Origin: an uncultured Nitrospira sp.
GTDB taxonomy: Bacteria > Nitrospirota > Nitrospiria > Nitrospirales > Nitrospiraceae
Length of the DNA: 64,000 nt
NCBI GenBank assembly: GCA_902500995.1
Contig: CABVSR010000004.1
Coordinates: 62,001 to 126,000, forward strand
Reading direction: 5' to 3'
This document shows positions 1 through 8,011 of this stretch, in pieces. Every line of letters starts with the position of its first letter. Within the stretch, counting starts at the first letter, position 1. The position numbers were made by a program, and so were the translations under genes. Below the pieces are notes generated by a model. That model was given only the letters and a program-made list of their open reading frames with translations. It had not been told where the DNA came from and did not search any database.

Positions 1-556
1 ACCCCTGCCGCCCTAAGGCCAACGTGTTGTAATTGACCCCCACCTCCGAATCCCGTTCCTGCGCAGAGATCGCCCACACGACCTTGTTCGCCGCCTTGTC
101 GTAATGCGGCTTCTCTTCCCACCCGCGAATGATCAACGGCGGAAACCCTTGAGCCTGGCGCTGCTTGTTGTCCTCCTCCGTGCCTTCTTTGATGGACGTC
201 ATCAGCGCATCGGCGTCCCAATTGGTCGCGTCGTCGTCCTTCACGTAGCCCGCATCGATATAACGTACGACCATAAACCACTGTTCGCCTTCGCCGGTCG
301 CCGTAATCAGCCCCAGCTCGGAACCGGAGGGGAAGTTTCCCATTCTCTTCAACAGCGCTTGGGTCTCTTGCGCGCCAATAAATTGATAGCCCTGTGGCAA
401 TTTCAGTATTGCCTGATCGCCCAGCTTGGCTTCGGTCGGTCCCGCGATCCAGGGAAGGGTCTGCGGTTGAGACTCTGATTCCTTAGCGATGGCCGGCAGA
501 GTCCAAAGCCAAAAGGCTGCGGCAGCAAGGACCAGCAGCCGAATTGTATATCTCAT
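1..556 (-). CDS. DUF2167 family exported protein, 3' end outside window
   Basis: The reading frame opens with ATG at 556-554 behind a GGGAGAT ribosome site and runs off the left edge, so about 185 N-terminal residues are visible. The first 25 residues form a signal peptide (RLLVLAAAAFWLWTLPAIA). The mature part contains the DUF2167 pattern GYVKDDDA followed by NWDADALM, and later IRGWEEKPHYD. Known DUF2167 proteins are membrane anchored by helices near the C-terminus, which would lie outside the window. The biochemical function of the family is unknown. Two plus-strand frames opposite this gene are shadows. Confidence 0.8.
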   Translation of the reverse strand, partial: MRYTIRLLVLAAAAFWLWTLPAIAKESESQPQTLPWIAGPTEAKLGDQAILKLPQGYQFIGAQETQALLKRMGNFPSGSELGLITATGEGEQWFMVVRYIDAGYVKDDDATNWDADALMTSIKEGTEEDNKQRQAQGFPPLIIRGWEEKPHYDKAANKVVWAISAQERDSEVGVNYNTLALGRQG

Positions 557-718
557 AACCGTATCTCCCTGGCATTGCCTGCGGTCTGGTTTATCGTCAC
601 GACTCTATCAACTTCTCATCATCGGCATGGGTACCGACCAACAACCACTTGATAGGCACTCGATAGCCACCCGCCCTCTCGCCTGACAGCGCGTGCTTCC
701 GCCGGCGCCACGCACCGG

Positions 719-1831
719 CTAGTACACCATCGTCGTTAGCGACAGCGGCCCGACCGCCGTCTTGTCCAGCACCTTGACCGCCATCCGGCCGATGACACGC
801 CCGTCTTCGACTTCTACATCAACCCGCCAATCCCCCGGATCGAGTCCCTCCTTGAAGGTGTAGGCACGATAGCCTCCCTCCCGACCGCCGGAAATCTTGA
901 GTGGAATGCGGTCTGCGTCGGTGAAGGGCTGCGCGGAGTCCGAACGGTAATACCAGTGATGATAGATGGTCGTCTTGAGCGCCACGGGCGCAAATACCGC
1001 CGTGAAGCAATAGATGGGATCGTCGGCCGGGATGACGCTGTCTGAACTTTTCCAGACCTCGTACCAGGATTTTTCAAAGCTCAGTTCATACCGGTCCCCC
1101 GAACGCTTCACCTCATGATACATCCCACCGTGTTTCAAGGAGAGCGGCACGGGGGGAATCCAGTTCATGAAGTAGAAGCCGACCAGTAGCCCGATGAGAC
1201 CCAGCGCCGGCGCGCCGGCCCACATCGCCTCGCGCGTCGTCCGGGCGGCATTGTTCCAGTAGATCAATTGTACGACGCGCAGGATGACCAGCACAGTCAG
1301 CATGGCGCCGGCCAAAAAGATCGCCGCATTCATCCATCCGGTCATGACAGGCAGAAAAAAGGTGAAGAACGCGAAGCACACCAGGGCGTAGAGGCTGACC
1401 AGCAACTGCACGTTCGACAGGCGACTACGGAGAAATTCGTTCGCTACAAGGAACGCCACCAGGACGCAGAAGAACACGGCCGTCCCCGCGAAGGTCGCGC
1501 TTCGGGAATAAAAAATCGTATAGGCGCTGAACAGGCTGCCGAGCAGGAACTGTATGGCCATCGGCGCATAGGGCTTGGCCTGCACGACCCATTTCATGAA
1601 GAACGGCGCCTTGGGTGGCAGATCGTCGACCGTGGCCTCTTGTGTTCCCAATCGTCCGGTCAGCACGATGAGAAAACCCAGCAGAGTCAGATAGGCGAGC
1701 AGCAACAGGTTGTCCCGCAGACGGTCGATCCGCGTCAGCACCAGCGTGTCGTACGTCACGCCGCTAAAGAAAAACAGGGGTGGCAAGTAGGGCTTGCCCA
1801 GGACCGATTGGAAACGTTGCAATGAGACCAT
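719..1831 (-). CDS. multispanning membrane protein with C-terminal DUF2914
   Basis: A 370-residue protein starting at ATG 1831. Residues ~35-230 contain about six hydrophobic helices, for example LLLLAYLTLLGFLIVLTG and LLGSLFSAYTIFYS. The soluble C-terminus from ~260 contains HHWYYRSD, IPLKISGGREGGYRAYTFK and DPGDWRVDVE, which is typical of the DUF2914 domain, a predicted beta-rich periplasmic module. The function of the family is not known. The gene stands alone: a 162-bp gap separates it from the DUF2167 gene downstream, and a hairpin-rich gap lies upstream. Confidence 0.75.
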   Translation of the reverse strand: MVSLQRFQSVLGKPYLPPLFFFSGVTYDTLVLTRIDRLRDNLLLLAYLTLLGFLIVLTGRLGTQEATVDDLPPKAPFFMKWVVQAKPYAPMAIQFLLGSLFSAYTIFYSRSATFAGTAVFFCVLVAFLVANEFLRSRLSNVQLLVSLYALVCFAFFTFFLPVMTGWMNAAIFLAGAMLTVLVILRVVQLIYWNNAARTTREAMWAGAPALGLIGLLVGFYFMNWIPPVPLSLKHGGMYHEVKRSGDRYELSFEKSWYEVWKSSDSVIPADDPIYCFTAVFAPVALKTTIYHHWYYRSDSAQPFTDADRIPLKISGGREGGYRAYTFKEGLDPGDWRVDVEVEDGRVIGRMAVKVLDKTAVGPLSLTTMVY

Positions 1832-2010
1832 GCGCTAGATTTCAGGAGATGCGGGCGAATGTCAAACGAAGAGCGGATTCGGGGCCGAATCGAAACGCGG
1901 CCTTGCCCAAGGCAAGGCCGCAGCAAGTGAGAGGGCGCGGCGTACGTGTCCGATACGTCGAACCCTGGAACGACGCGAGCACGCCGCCGAACATCACCCT
2001 TATCATTCCC
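1832..2010. repeat. intergenic segment with an 11-bp perfect hairpin
   Basis: No gene is visible between the DUF2914 gene and the repeat that follows. A perfect hairpin with 11-bp arms (GCGGCCTTGCC / GGCAAGGCCGC, loop CAA) sits at 1897-1921. Its arms share the GGCCTTGC / GCAAGGCC core of the larger family-1 repeats of this window. No T-tract follows on either strand, so it is not an obvious intrinsic terminator. Confidence 0.6.
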
Positions 2011-2139
2011 GATCCGGCAGCTCAACAGGGTCATCCAGCGAGGCCGCAGCGGAGAAAGAACCGGAGGCGTACCCTCCGGGTACGTCGAGGATTCGTTCGA
2101 CGCGAGAACGAAGCTGGAGGCCCTGTTCAGCTGCCGGTC
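2011..2139. repeat. family-1 intergenic hairpin repeat
   Basis: A ~129-bp imperfect inverted repeat. Its ends pair over about 27 bp (GATCCGGCAGCTCAACAGGG against CCCTGTTCAGCTGCCGGTC, continuing inward through TCCAGC). The centre contains the family core GGCGTACC-N-GGGTACGTCGAGGA and GCGAGAACG. The right end overlaps the TGA stop codon of the neighbouring minus-strand gene. Related copies lie at 4778, 10394, 16849, 33646 and 37581. Confidence 0.8.
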
Positions 2140-3199
2140 AGAGGAAGGGAGGGAGCGGGGCATAGACGACCCCCATACCCAACAGCCGTTCCAACCACCC
2201 GGCCATATGGTCCTCGGCTAAGGGCGCGCGATTGAGCCGGGCCTCTAATTGAAACCCTGCGGCGGTCCCGACAATCCCGATGATGGCCGAGGCATCCTCT
2301 CCCTCGGGCATCAAGTCTTGAGTCTGGAACTCACACAGGGTGCTGTAGAGCCGGCCCTGCGGCTCGATGGTCGCCAACACTTCCGGCAATTCCCCCAAGG
2401 CGCAATGCACGGAACAGCGATAGACGGACCGGGCACCGGGTTGCACGGAGGCAAAGACGTCCAGCGCCGGTTCGGAAAAACCTGTCAGGTAGGCTCGCAC
2501 CGAGGCCGGTTGCGGCGCGAAGGTGGCCGCCAGTTTGCTTGCCGGCACGAGGAACTCATAGGCGTCCAGCGTATTGTATTCGAATTGGCAGGGGCCGAAC
2601 GCGTCCGGCCAGGAGCAGAAAAACGGTGTCGCCGGATCGGCCGGCCTTAGCACCAGGTTTCCCTTGTCGACCGAAGTTTCTACCGGCAACTCCAGCAGGG
2701 CGATCGCGTCGAGAAATATCGCCCGCCGCTCATCCACCCACTCGGCCCGCCGCTCATCTTCGCGTGTTTCTCCCGGCGTCACCACTTCCCGAGTCTGCAG
2801 TCGTACCCGGATAAAGGCATGGTTATGGCGAAATCCCAGCCAGAACATGGCGGTGGGATCATGAAATCGCAAGCCGGGTTTGGTGCGCCAGGGATGACTG
2901 ATGGAGCAATAGGTGCCGACATCCTGAAAGCGCTGATACACCGTGTGGTAGCCGCCCGCCAGCAGAAAAAAATCGCCTTGCCAGGCGTCGCGGATGTGGA
3001 GGAGCGTGACATCTTCCGTGGCCCAATGGTCGAGCTGATCGAAGGCCTCCGGGGACTCGACGGCCCAATCCTCCACGTAGCAGATCACATCCTTGGCGGG
3101 ATGGGCCGGTTTGAGACCTAAGGCTCCCAGGCGCTCGCCGACCGCCAGGATCTCCTGAAAGGTCAGCCGGCCGGCGGTTTCCCAGCGGCGTTCACGCAC
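2138..3199 (-). CDS. conserved hypothetical protein, 353 aa
   Basis: The chosen start is GTG at 3199, because AGGAG lies five bases upstream. The protein is soluble, without signal peptide or membrane helices, and rich in aromatic residues (CYVEDWAVES, FFLLAGGYHTVYQ, FRHNHAFIRVRLQTRE). I do not recognise the family. Nothing in the neighbourhood suggests a role: it is followed 45 bp upstream by a lipoprotein gene read in the same direction. The stop codon TGA at 2140-2138 lies within the end of a family-1 repeat, so the last residues may have been set by the insertion or recombination of that repeat. Confidence 0.7.
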   Translation of the reverse strand: MRERRWETAGRLTFQEILAVGERLGALGLKPAHPAKDVICYVEDWAVESPEAFDQLDHWATEDVTLLHIRDAWQGDFFLLAGGYHTVYQRFQDVGTYCSISHPWRTKPGLRFHDPTAMFWLGFRHNHAFIRVRLQTREVVTPGETREDERRAEWVDERRAIFLDAIALLELPVETSVDKGNLVLRPADPATPFFCSWPDAFGPCQFEYNTLDAYEFLVPASKLAATFAPQPASVRAYLTGFSEPALDVFASVQPGARSVYRCSVHCALGELPEVLATIEPQGRLYSTLCEFQTQDLMPEGEDASAIIGIVGTAAGFQLEARLNRAPLAEDHMAGWLERLLGMGVVYAPLPPFL

Positions 3200-3244
3200 A
3201 ACGCTCCTCCGCGGTCCCCGCGCCGTGGTTGAACCGACGGCCCC

Positions 3245-3895
3245 TCACTTGGCCGACTTCAGCGCGCGGCCCTCGATCTTCGTATCGGCGATAAACCGCT
3301 CGATGCCGTCCTGCAACAGACCGGACATGAGGGTCTCGACGTCTTCGCTGGTAAACCAGAACACGAGCTTGCTCTGCTCACCCTGCAAATTGCGCTGCGT
3401 GCTGCTGTCGTCCGCCATATTCTTCGCGCGAATCACCAGGCGGCTTTCGCCCGTTAATTTCGTATTAAACACCCGGCTCTTGGCGTTGGCATAAAAGTCC
3501 TGAATGTCTCCACCGATGACGATGTCGGCGCCCGACACCCCGACGCCCGACTGCACCACACGCGCATCCCAGCCGCGGCGGTTCCAGCCCCGCCACCGCA
3601 AGGCTTCGGCCAGGGCTTCGGCGATGGTCACTCCCGGCGAGCCTCCGCTGACATTGAAGTTGGTGACCCCGCCGCCCAGATGGGTGCGCTGGCCGATTTT
3701 GGTCTTGTCCGCGCGACGGTCTTCAAACGGCTCGATGACGATTTTCAGCGGCGCGGGCTGGCCGCTCTGCACAAACGGTTGCTGCGGTTGCACATTGAGC
3801 GACACCATTTCCCCGGTTCCGGCACAACCCCAGAGCAGCGCCAATCCCACCGCAATACAGACCTGACCCGCGATTCGACATCCCTGTGCAATCAC
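3245..3895 (-). CDS. lipoprotein of unknown function (YajG-like)
   Basis: A 216-residue protein with start GTG 3895, preceded by GGGAGG at a five-base spacing. A lipobox LWGC places the lipidated cysteine at residue 24. The mature part (IVIEPFEDRRADK, GVTIAEALAEALRWRGW, ADIVIGGDIQDFYANA, ESRLVIRAKN) has the layout of YajG-like envelope lipoproteins, in which a domain tests and modifies an outer-membrane component. That relation is a guess from pattern only. It may be co-transcribed with the 353-aa gene 45 bp downstream. Confidence 0.7.
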   Translation of the reverse strand: MIAQGCRIAGQVCIAVGLALLWGCAGTGEMVSLNVQPQQPFVQSGQPAPLKIVIEPFEDRRADKTKIGQRTHLGGGVTNFNVSGGSPGVTIAEALAEALRWRGWNRRGWDARVVQSGVGVSGADIVIGGDIQDFYANAKSRVFNTKLTGESRLVIRAKNMADDSSTQRNLQGEQSKLVFWFTSEDVETLMSGLLQDGIERFIADTKIEGRALKSAK

Positions 3896-4064
3896 ACATG
3901 CCTCCCTGTCAGTATGTGGCCTTACTAAAACGGGCCCAGTCTACCCAACTCGCAGCCGGATGACAAACGGGAAGAACGAGTCGGAGCGAAGAATCGGAGC
4001 TGATGGCAGATTGCCGATGGCAGGCATGACAACACTCCGGCCAGGGCGGGCTGCACAAGCCGGA

Positions 4065-4694
4065 TCAGGGAGTCAGGAGCGGTAAGAGGCTGCGGAAGGT
4101 TTCACGGCCGATCTCCGGGAGGCGACCCTCTCGCAAGGCCGGCGAATCGAGCGGCACAAACCGGGCGATCTTGAACCAGGTCCGCCCGGACAAGACGGCG
4201 GCGAGTTGCGCCTTGCGGTCATGCGTGATCGGCAAGGTGTACCCCTCGCCCTGTTTCCATTCCCATAACGTAGGCGCCAGGGAAAGCTCCAGACCGTGAC
4301 CGGCCAACTGATGGAACCGGTCAAAGAAGTTCTTCTTGCACTGTTTCACCTGACCGCCTTCGAGAATTATGGCAAACACCAGATGGTGCCCCCACCAGCA
4401 CAAGGAACGAAAGGTGAACTTATCGTCGCCGAGAAAGTGTTTGGGATAGTCCAGGTATTGGTAGGGGCAGTCCTCCAGCCGCTCTCCTTTCACGGCTTGC
4501 TGCTTGCCCGGATCAAACCCGGGCGGGAACAACAACGAGGCCCCTGCGAGATCCTCCCGCAACCCGGCCTGAAGAGTCGCCAAGAGCGCCTGCACCTTTT
4601 GAATAGTCCGCTCCTTTGAACGGAACAGATCCCTGTCGGCAACCAACGCAAGCTCGGCGGGCGTCAAAGATCGTTCATCCAACGGGAGAGACAT
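4065..4694 (-). CDS. hypothetical cytoplasmic protein, 209 aa
   Basis: An intact frame from ATG 4694 with typical codon use. There is no signal peptide or membrane helix. Conserved-looking stretches are CPYQYLDYPKHFLGDDKF, RSLCWWGHHLVFAIILEGG and FFDRFHQLAGHG. I do not recognise a domain. The gene is isolated: 169 bp without features follow it, and a family-1 repeat lies upstream at 4778-4904. Confidence 0.65.
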   Translation of the reverse strand: MSLPLDERSLTPAELALVADRDLFRSKERTIQKVQALLATLQAGLREDLAGASLLFPPGFDPGKQQAVKGERLEDCPYQYLDYPKHFLGDDKFTFRSLCWWGHHLVFAIILEGGQVKQCKKNFFDRFHQLAGHGLELSLAPTLWEWKQGEGYTLPITHDRKAQLAAVLSGRTWFKIARFVPLDSPALREGRLPEIGRETFRSLLPLLTP

Positions 4695-4777
4695 TTCGGC
4701 TCATCGATTGAAGAACCATGATGTTGAGAGGGCTGATTCAGCGGTCGACTACACGGATGGCACATGAACATGTTCTC

Positions 4778-4904
4778 GTCGGATGCTCAAACGGACCGAC
4801 CGGCAAGGCCGCAGACGATGACAAGACCGGAGGCGTACCCTTTGGGTACGTTGAGGATCTTGTCGAGGCGAGAACGCGGCCGGCGGACCGTTTCAGCATC
4901 CGAC
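4778..4904. repeat. family-1 intergenic hairpin repeat
   Basis: A ~127-bp inverted repeat whose ends pair as GTCGGATGCTCAAACGGACC against GGACCGTTTCAGCATCCGAC with one or two mismatches. The central core is GGAGGCGTACCC-N2-GGGTACGTTGAGGAT. Its right end touches the TAG stop codon (4906-4904) of the next minus-strand gene. Confidence 0.85.
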
Positions 4905-5278
4905 TAGGACTTCTGGTGGGATTCAAACACCGACACTTGCATATCGAATACCCGGCGGCATTCGCCGCAGCGCAGGCCAACCTGGTCGCGGATCACATCC
5001 AACTCCCTGATGGTCACGGAGACGGGATGGGCGCGCAGGCAGTCCTCCAGCAATTCTCTCGCCGTCGGCACAGGTTCGGGACTCTCGACCTCACCGCCGA
5101 CCGGGACGGCAGCAACCCGGCCCCTCACTTGCACGGCCGTCATGAGATGCATCATGCGGCAGGAGGTGCAGGCAACGACCAGCCGTCCGTCGCCGTCGAG
5201 ACGCTTCAGCGACAGACACAAGGGATGCACGGCGAAACATTGTTGCACGAAGGCGCCGCTTTGAAATCGCTGTGCCAT
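4904..5278 (-). CDS. small protein with two CxxC pairs (zinc-ribbon-like)
   Basis: A 124-residue protein from ATG 5278. Residues ~35-45 carry ACTSC and residues ~103-106 carry CGEC, so four cysteines could form one zinc site; a further Cys/His group lies at the N-terminus (QQCFAVHPLCLS). There is no signal peptide. No family is recognised. The ribosome site is weak. The stop codon coincides with the end of the family-1 repeat at 4778-4904. Confidence 0.55.
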   Translation of the reverse strand: MAQRFQSGAFVQQCFAVHPLCLSLKRLDGDGRLVVACTSCRMMHLMTAVQVRGRVAAVPVGGEVESPEPVPTARELLEDCLRAHPVSVTIRELDVIRDQVGLRCGECRRVFDMQVSVFESHQKS

Positions 5279-5464
5279 AGCTACCTGTCTGTACCCCGCT
5301 TCGTTCGTCGTTCGTGAAGCGTCGTTCGTTGAGAACCCATCAGCTGTCAGCCATCAGCTCCGATCTCACACGAGATACGCTTCACGAGAGACGAGGCAGG
5401 ATGTGCTCCCGTTTGACCTTTCCGCGATGGAAGAGCAAGGCCCTTGGTCCCCTTGAGGAGGCTG
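5279..5464. repeat. intergenic segment with short mixed repeats
   Basis: No gene is seen. The segment contains CGTTCGTCGTTCGTGAAGCG and CACGAGATACGCTTCACGAG, words also used by the repeat at 27060-27190. It also holds the tandem CAGCTGTCAGCCATCAGCTC, the CTGATGGC-type word found at 9326 and 29925. Confidence 0.5.
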
Positions 5465-5800
5465 TCACAGCTTGGTCAACCCTAACATCATGAGGACACC
5501 GAGCGCATAGGGAATCATACAGGAATACAGCACCGCATTGAATGCCCGATCCGGTGAGTTCGACTCAATGGTGCGATCCTTGTAAATGAATTCATAGGCG
5601 AGAATGAGCAGGGTGAGAGTCAACACGAAGACCCGGCTCGTGCGAGGCCACGTGTAATGGCCGCTCACGATGAAATTGGCCGTAAAGAACCCGCTGGAGA
5701 CGAAGAGCAGCGGCGCCAGCGCATAGCGAAGGGTGTGGGAAAAGAACACGTGCCAGGCCGGCCTGGTCGAACGCTGCTGCGGATCTAGTAAGACGGTCAT
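5465..5800 (-). CDS. small integral membrane protein, 111 aa
   Basis: Start ATG 5800 overlaps the TGA stop of the upstream gene (ATGA), which favours translational coupling and this start over longer ones. Three hydrophobic helices are visible: YALAPLLFVSSGFFTANFIV, VFVLTLTLLILAYEFIY and VLYSCMIPYALGVLMMLG. No known domain is recognised. The overlap suggests it works with the zinc-ribbon protein encoded just upstream. Confidence 0.7.
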   Translation of the reverse strand: MTVLLDPQQRSTRPAWHVFFSHTLRYALAPLLFVSSGFFTANFIVSGHYTWPRTSRVFVLTLTLLILAYEFIYKDRTIESNSPDRAFNAVLYSCMIPYALGVLMMLGLTKL

Positions 5801-6090
5801 GACCCGACTGGAGCGGGTTGGCTGGACGGAGAGGAAGGGGTTTGCTTGGCCTGCTCTGCGGCGGCTTTGCACGTTTTGCACATACGCGGGCGTTGCTTGA
5901 GGAAGCTGAATTTCCCGCTCGCCAGGCAACTGTAATGAACGAATTCGTCGCAGGCGGCGCAACGCGACCATCCTCCGCGAAGCATCGTCTTGTCGCGATA
6001 GAGGCCCTGGTTGCATACCTTGCAGTTCCGGGGCTCGATCCCCAGCAGCATCGGCTCCCAGTCCCCGCCGCCATTGCGCAGAATATTCAT
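5797..6090 (-). CDS. Cys-rich zinc-ribbon protein, 97 aa
   Basis: The chosen start is ATG 6090 (MNILRNGGGDWEP); a 29-residue longer frame exists but begins in low-complexity sequence. Three CxxC pairs (CKVC, CAAC, CKTC) plus a single C and an H are spread over residues 24-78 (HYSCLASGKFSF), fitting two zinc sites in a RING- or double-ribbon-like arrangement. The C-terminal tail is Ser/Pro rich. It overlaps the downstream membrane-protein gene by four bases, so the two are likely made together. The function is unknown. Confidence 0.65.
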   Translation of the reverse strand: MNILRNGGGDWEPMLLGIEPRNCKVCNQGLYRDKTMLRGGWSRCAACDEFVHYSCLASGKFSFLKQRPRMCKTCKAAAEQAKQTPSSPSSQPAPVGS

Positions 6091-6345
6091 GGAGCGGGAG
6101 TATAACGAAGGGGGTGAAGGAAAAACAAGGAGGGAGAGGGAGGAGGCCGGCCTAGTGGTCCCCCTATGCTCGCGCAACGCGCGGCCTGGGAAGGCCCTCG
6201 TTGGACGCGCGCAGTTTGGGGAACCCCCAGACCGCCCTCCTGCAAGATAGACGTAAAAAGAACGCCACGATCGCGGCGACTGCCGGCTAGACCTTTGCTT
6301 CGCTTTCTGCTTAACTCAGCGGCATTTCTCCCTTAGAGGGCGCGC
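6091..6345. repeat. intergenic segment with a family-2 GCGCGC repeat
   Basis: No gene is seen. At about 6160-6235 lies GCTCGCGCAACGCGCGGCC followed by GGAAGGCCCTCGTTGGACGC. This is the reverse complement of a stretch at 15205-15255. The outer ends (GTGGTCCCCC / GGGGAACCCCC) form an imperfect hairpin. Confidence 0.6.
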
Positions 6346-6522
6346 ATGCCGAAAGCGAAGAAAACCGCATCGGCGAAAATTCAGCAACAGACCGCGCTCT
6401 ACAAGTATCCTGAGATGAAGAGCCTCTTGCGACAGGACGTAGGAAGACAACCGCATTTCAACAAGGTGCCAAAGCCGCCGGGTCAAAGATCAAAAATCTC
6501 GAATTATGAAGTTCTGAGTTGA
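6346..6522 (+). CDS. possible small basic protein, 58 aa
   Basis: A short frame with ATG 6346 and a GAGGG ribosome site seven bases upstream; it ends in TGA at 6520. The product is basic (MPKAKKTASAKIQQQTALYK, then YPEMKSLLRQDVGRQP). No domain is recognised. It could be a small DNA-binding or partner protein of the following accessory genes, or the decayed start of a longer gene. Support is only the ribosome site and its position. Confidence 0.35.
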   Translation: MPKAKKTASAKIQQQTALYKYPEMKSLLRQDVGRQPHFNKVPKPPGQRSKISNYEVLS

Positions 6523-6591
6523 TGATTAGTGGTGAAGAAGCTGGGGGCACTTTAAGGAGTGACGGCTCCAGTCGGCGACGAGAGATGTATA

Positions 6592-6852
6592 ATGCCTACT
6601 ATCTGTGAGTTCTTCGGCATCGTGATTCGCATGTATTATCAGGACCACGCTCCGGCTCACTTCCACGCCTATTATGGGGAGCACAACGCCGTCGTCGAGA
6701 TCGAAACGCTCCAGGTGCGGGAGGGACGTTTGCCCCGGCGGGCATTGAGCCTCGTGGTCGAATGGGCGATTGAGCATCGCGAAGAACTCCTTGAGGACTG
6801 GCGGTTGGCTCAGGCGCACCAGCCGCTGCGTCGTGTGGCGCCATTGGAGTAG
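6592..6852 (+). CDS. DUF4160 domain protein
   Basis: An 86-residue protein. The start MPTICEFFGIVIRMYYQDH matches the DUF4160 opening, followed by the signature HFHAYYGEH and AVVEI. Known DUF4160 genes are usually paired with a DUF2442 gene, as here: the next gene begins four bases after this stop. The pair is widespread in accessory DNA and often discussed as toxin-antitoxin-like, but the activity is not established. A TATAAT at 6588-6593 overlaps the start codon and cannot serve as the -10 box of this start. Confidence 0.85.
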   Translation: MPTICEFFGIVIRMYYQDHAPAHFHAYYGEHNAVVEIETLQVREGRLPRRALSLVVEWAIEHREELLEDWRLAQAHQPLRRVAPLE

Positions 6853-6856
6853 AACC

Positions 6857-7105
6857 ATGAGCAAAGTCGTGAGTGTGACGGTGCTGGACGATTATCGATT
6901 GAACGTGGTCTTCGACGATGGCCTGCGCGGCATAGTGAGTCTGAAAGATGAACTGTACGGCCCTGTGTTTGAACCGTTGAAGGATGTCCCTTATTTCAGA
7001 CAGGTTCGAGTGGATGAGTTCGGAGCCATCTGCTGGCCGAACGGCGCGGATCTGGCTCCGGACGCCCTGCATGCCGAACTGCTGGCGCGAAACAAAGTCG
7101 CCTGA
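6857..7105 (+). CDS. DUF2442 domain protein
   Basis: An 82-residue protein with start ATG 6857 (MSKVVSVTVLDDYRLNVVF). It has the DUF2442 pattern: a short beta hairpin (LNVVFDDGLRG), then LYGPVFEPLKD and FRQVRVDEFGAICWPNGADL near the C-terminus. It is encoded four bases after the DUF4160 gene and probably translated with it. Members bind nothing known; the fold is small and DNA- or RNA-binding roles have been proposed. Confidence 0.85.
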   Translation: MSKVVSVTVLDDYRLNVVFDDGLRGIVSLKDELYGPVFEPLKDVPYFRQVRVDEFGAICWPNGADLAPDALHAELLARNKVA

Positions 7106-7118
7106 GCGTTCGTCTCTC

Positions 7119-7397
7119 ATGAGCGCTTTCGAAGTTCCTCAGCCTATCCTGAATAGTCCCGTCGAAGAGCCCCATCAACATTGGCACATTGTCGAAGGCG
7201 ACAGTCCCGAATGGGCGGGTCGGCGAGCGGCGTCAACTATCACCAGGATATTGAGAGCCATCCCTCAACAGGAGGTCAAACGAGCGGCGGCAGAAAGATG
7301 GGTAGCCGCGGTCAATGCGGATGGAACTTACGGCCGTTGGATGTATCGAGTGGCGAAGAAGGTCTCAGACATCCCTGACTGTCTTGGACAGGCTGTT
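7119..7397 (+). pseudogene. relic of a helicase-type restriction endonuclease (internal deletion)
   Basis: A frame opening with MSAFEVPQPILNSPVEEP and HWHIVEGDSPEW matches the N-terminus of large DEAD-box restriction enzymes of the BPTD_3080 type, which are normally near 900-1000 residues. After GRRAA it jumps to EVKRAAAERWVAAVNADG and YGRWMYRVAKK, which resembles the C-terminal end of the same family. The whole helicase-nuclease middle is missing. Beyond ~7397 the frame runs on antisense to the ORF6N gene and has no family resemblance. The remnant shows that a restriction system once stood here. Assignment is from memory of the family. Confidence 0.6.
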
Positions 7398-7411
7398 TCC
7401 AGCTGGAATCC

Positions 7412-8011
7412 TCACCCCTTGCTCTTCGACTCAAATCCGATCCGCCGCTTGGGTTCGTCCGGCGCAGGCTGGAGTAGCGGCAGCAGCTTTTCGTACACAT
7501 CCATCAACGCCGAATCGTGCTCCAGCAGGGTGCGGTCGATCTCGGCCAAGCGTTTCAGAATCGCTTTATTGGCAGCAACCTGCTCGCGCAGGCGTACGAA
7601 GGCCCGCACCACGAAGACACTCATCTCGACTGCTCGCTCACTGTGAAGGATATTCGCAGCCATTACTGCGCCATGCTCGGTAAAGACGAAGGGAAGAAAT
7701 CGAGGGTCTCGGTGTTTCTGGGAACCGGTCACAATCTGTGACCGGTTCGCCTTGCCCGCTGAAGACTCAAGTGCTTCTCGGTTTGAGGTCACAATGTGTG
7801 ACCTTACGCACTTAAATTCAGTCGCTGTCAGTTGAAACGCAAAGTCTTCCGGAAATCGAGCGACGTTACGCTTAACAGCCTGGTTGAACGCTTTCGTCGT
7901 CACTCCGTAGAGCCGGGCCAAATCGGCATCGAGGATGACTCGTTGATCCCTGACCACGAGAATCAGCGGCTCCAGCGATGCATGAATCGAAGCGGGCTTT
8001 CGAGTAGACAT
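7412..8011 (-). CDS. ORF6N domain protein
   Basis: A 199-residue protein. Residues ~14-100 form an ORF6N domain (ILVVRDQRVILDADLARLYG, then VKRNVARFPEDFAFQLT), a DNA-binding module common in phage antirepressors and mobile DNA. The typical FTEHGAVMAANIL block follows, and residues ~130-190 are likely a coiled coil. The central part carries an imperfect duplication (SHIVTSN ... SQIVTGS), whose DNA contains two palindromes at 7723 and 7786. The role is probably transcriptional control in an accessory locus. Confidence 0.85.
   Translation of the reverse strand: MSTRKPASIHASLEPLILVVRDQRVILDADLARLYGVTTKAFNQAVKRNVARFPEDFAFQLTATEFKCVRSHIVTSNREALESSAGKANRSQIVTGSQKHRDPRFLPFVFTEHGAVMAANILHSERAVEMSVFVVRAFVRLREQVAANKAILKRLAEIDRTLLEHDSALMDVYEKLLPLLQPAPDEPKRRIGFESKSKG
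7723..7804. repeat. two palindromes inside the ORF6N gene
   Basis: A perfect 11-bp inverted repeat lies at 7723-7747 (AACCGGTCACA-ATC-TGTGACCGGTT). A second with 8-bp arms lies at 7786-7804 (AGGTCACA-ATG-TGTGACCT). Their centres are 60 bp, i.e. 20 codons, apart, so the encoded SxIVT motif is duplicated in frame. Confidence 0.85.

Noticed and set aside
1268-1825. 185-residue plus-strand frame opposite the DUF2914 gene
   Set aside because: Antisense to a clear membrane protein, rich in Gln/Glu/His as usual for such shadows, no ribosome site.
6588-6593. TATAAT as promoter of the DUF4160 gene
   Set aside because: It overlaps the start codon, so transcription would begin inside the gene.
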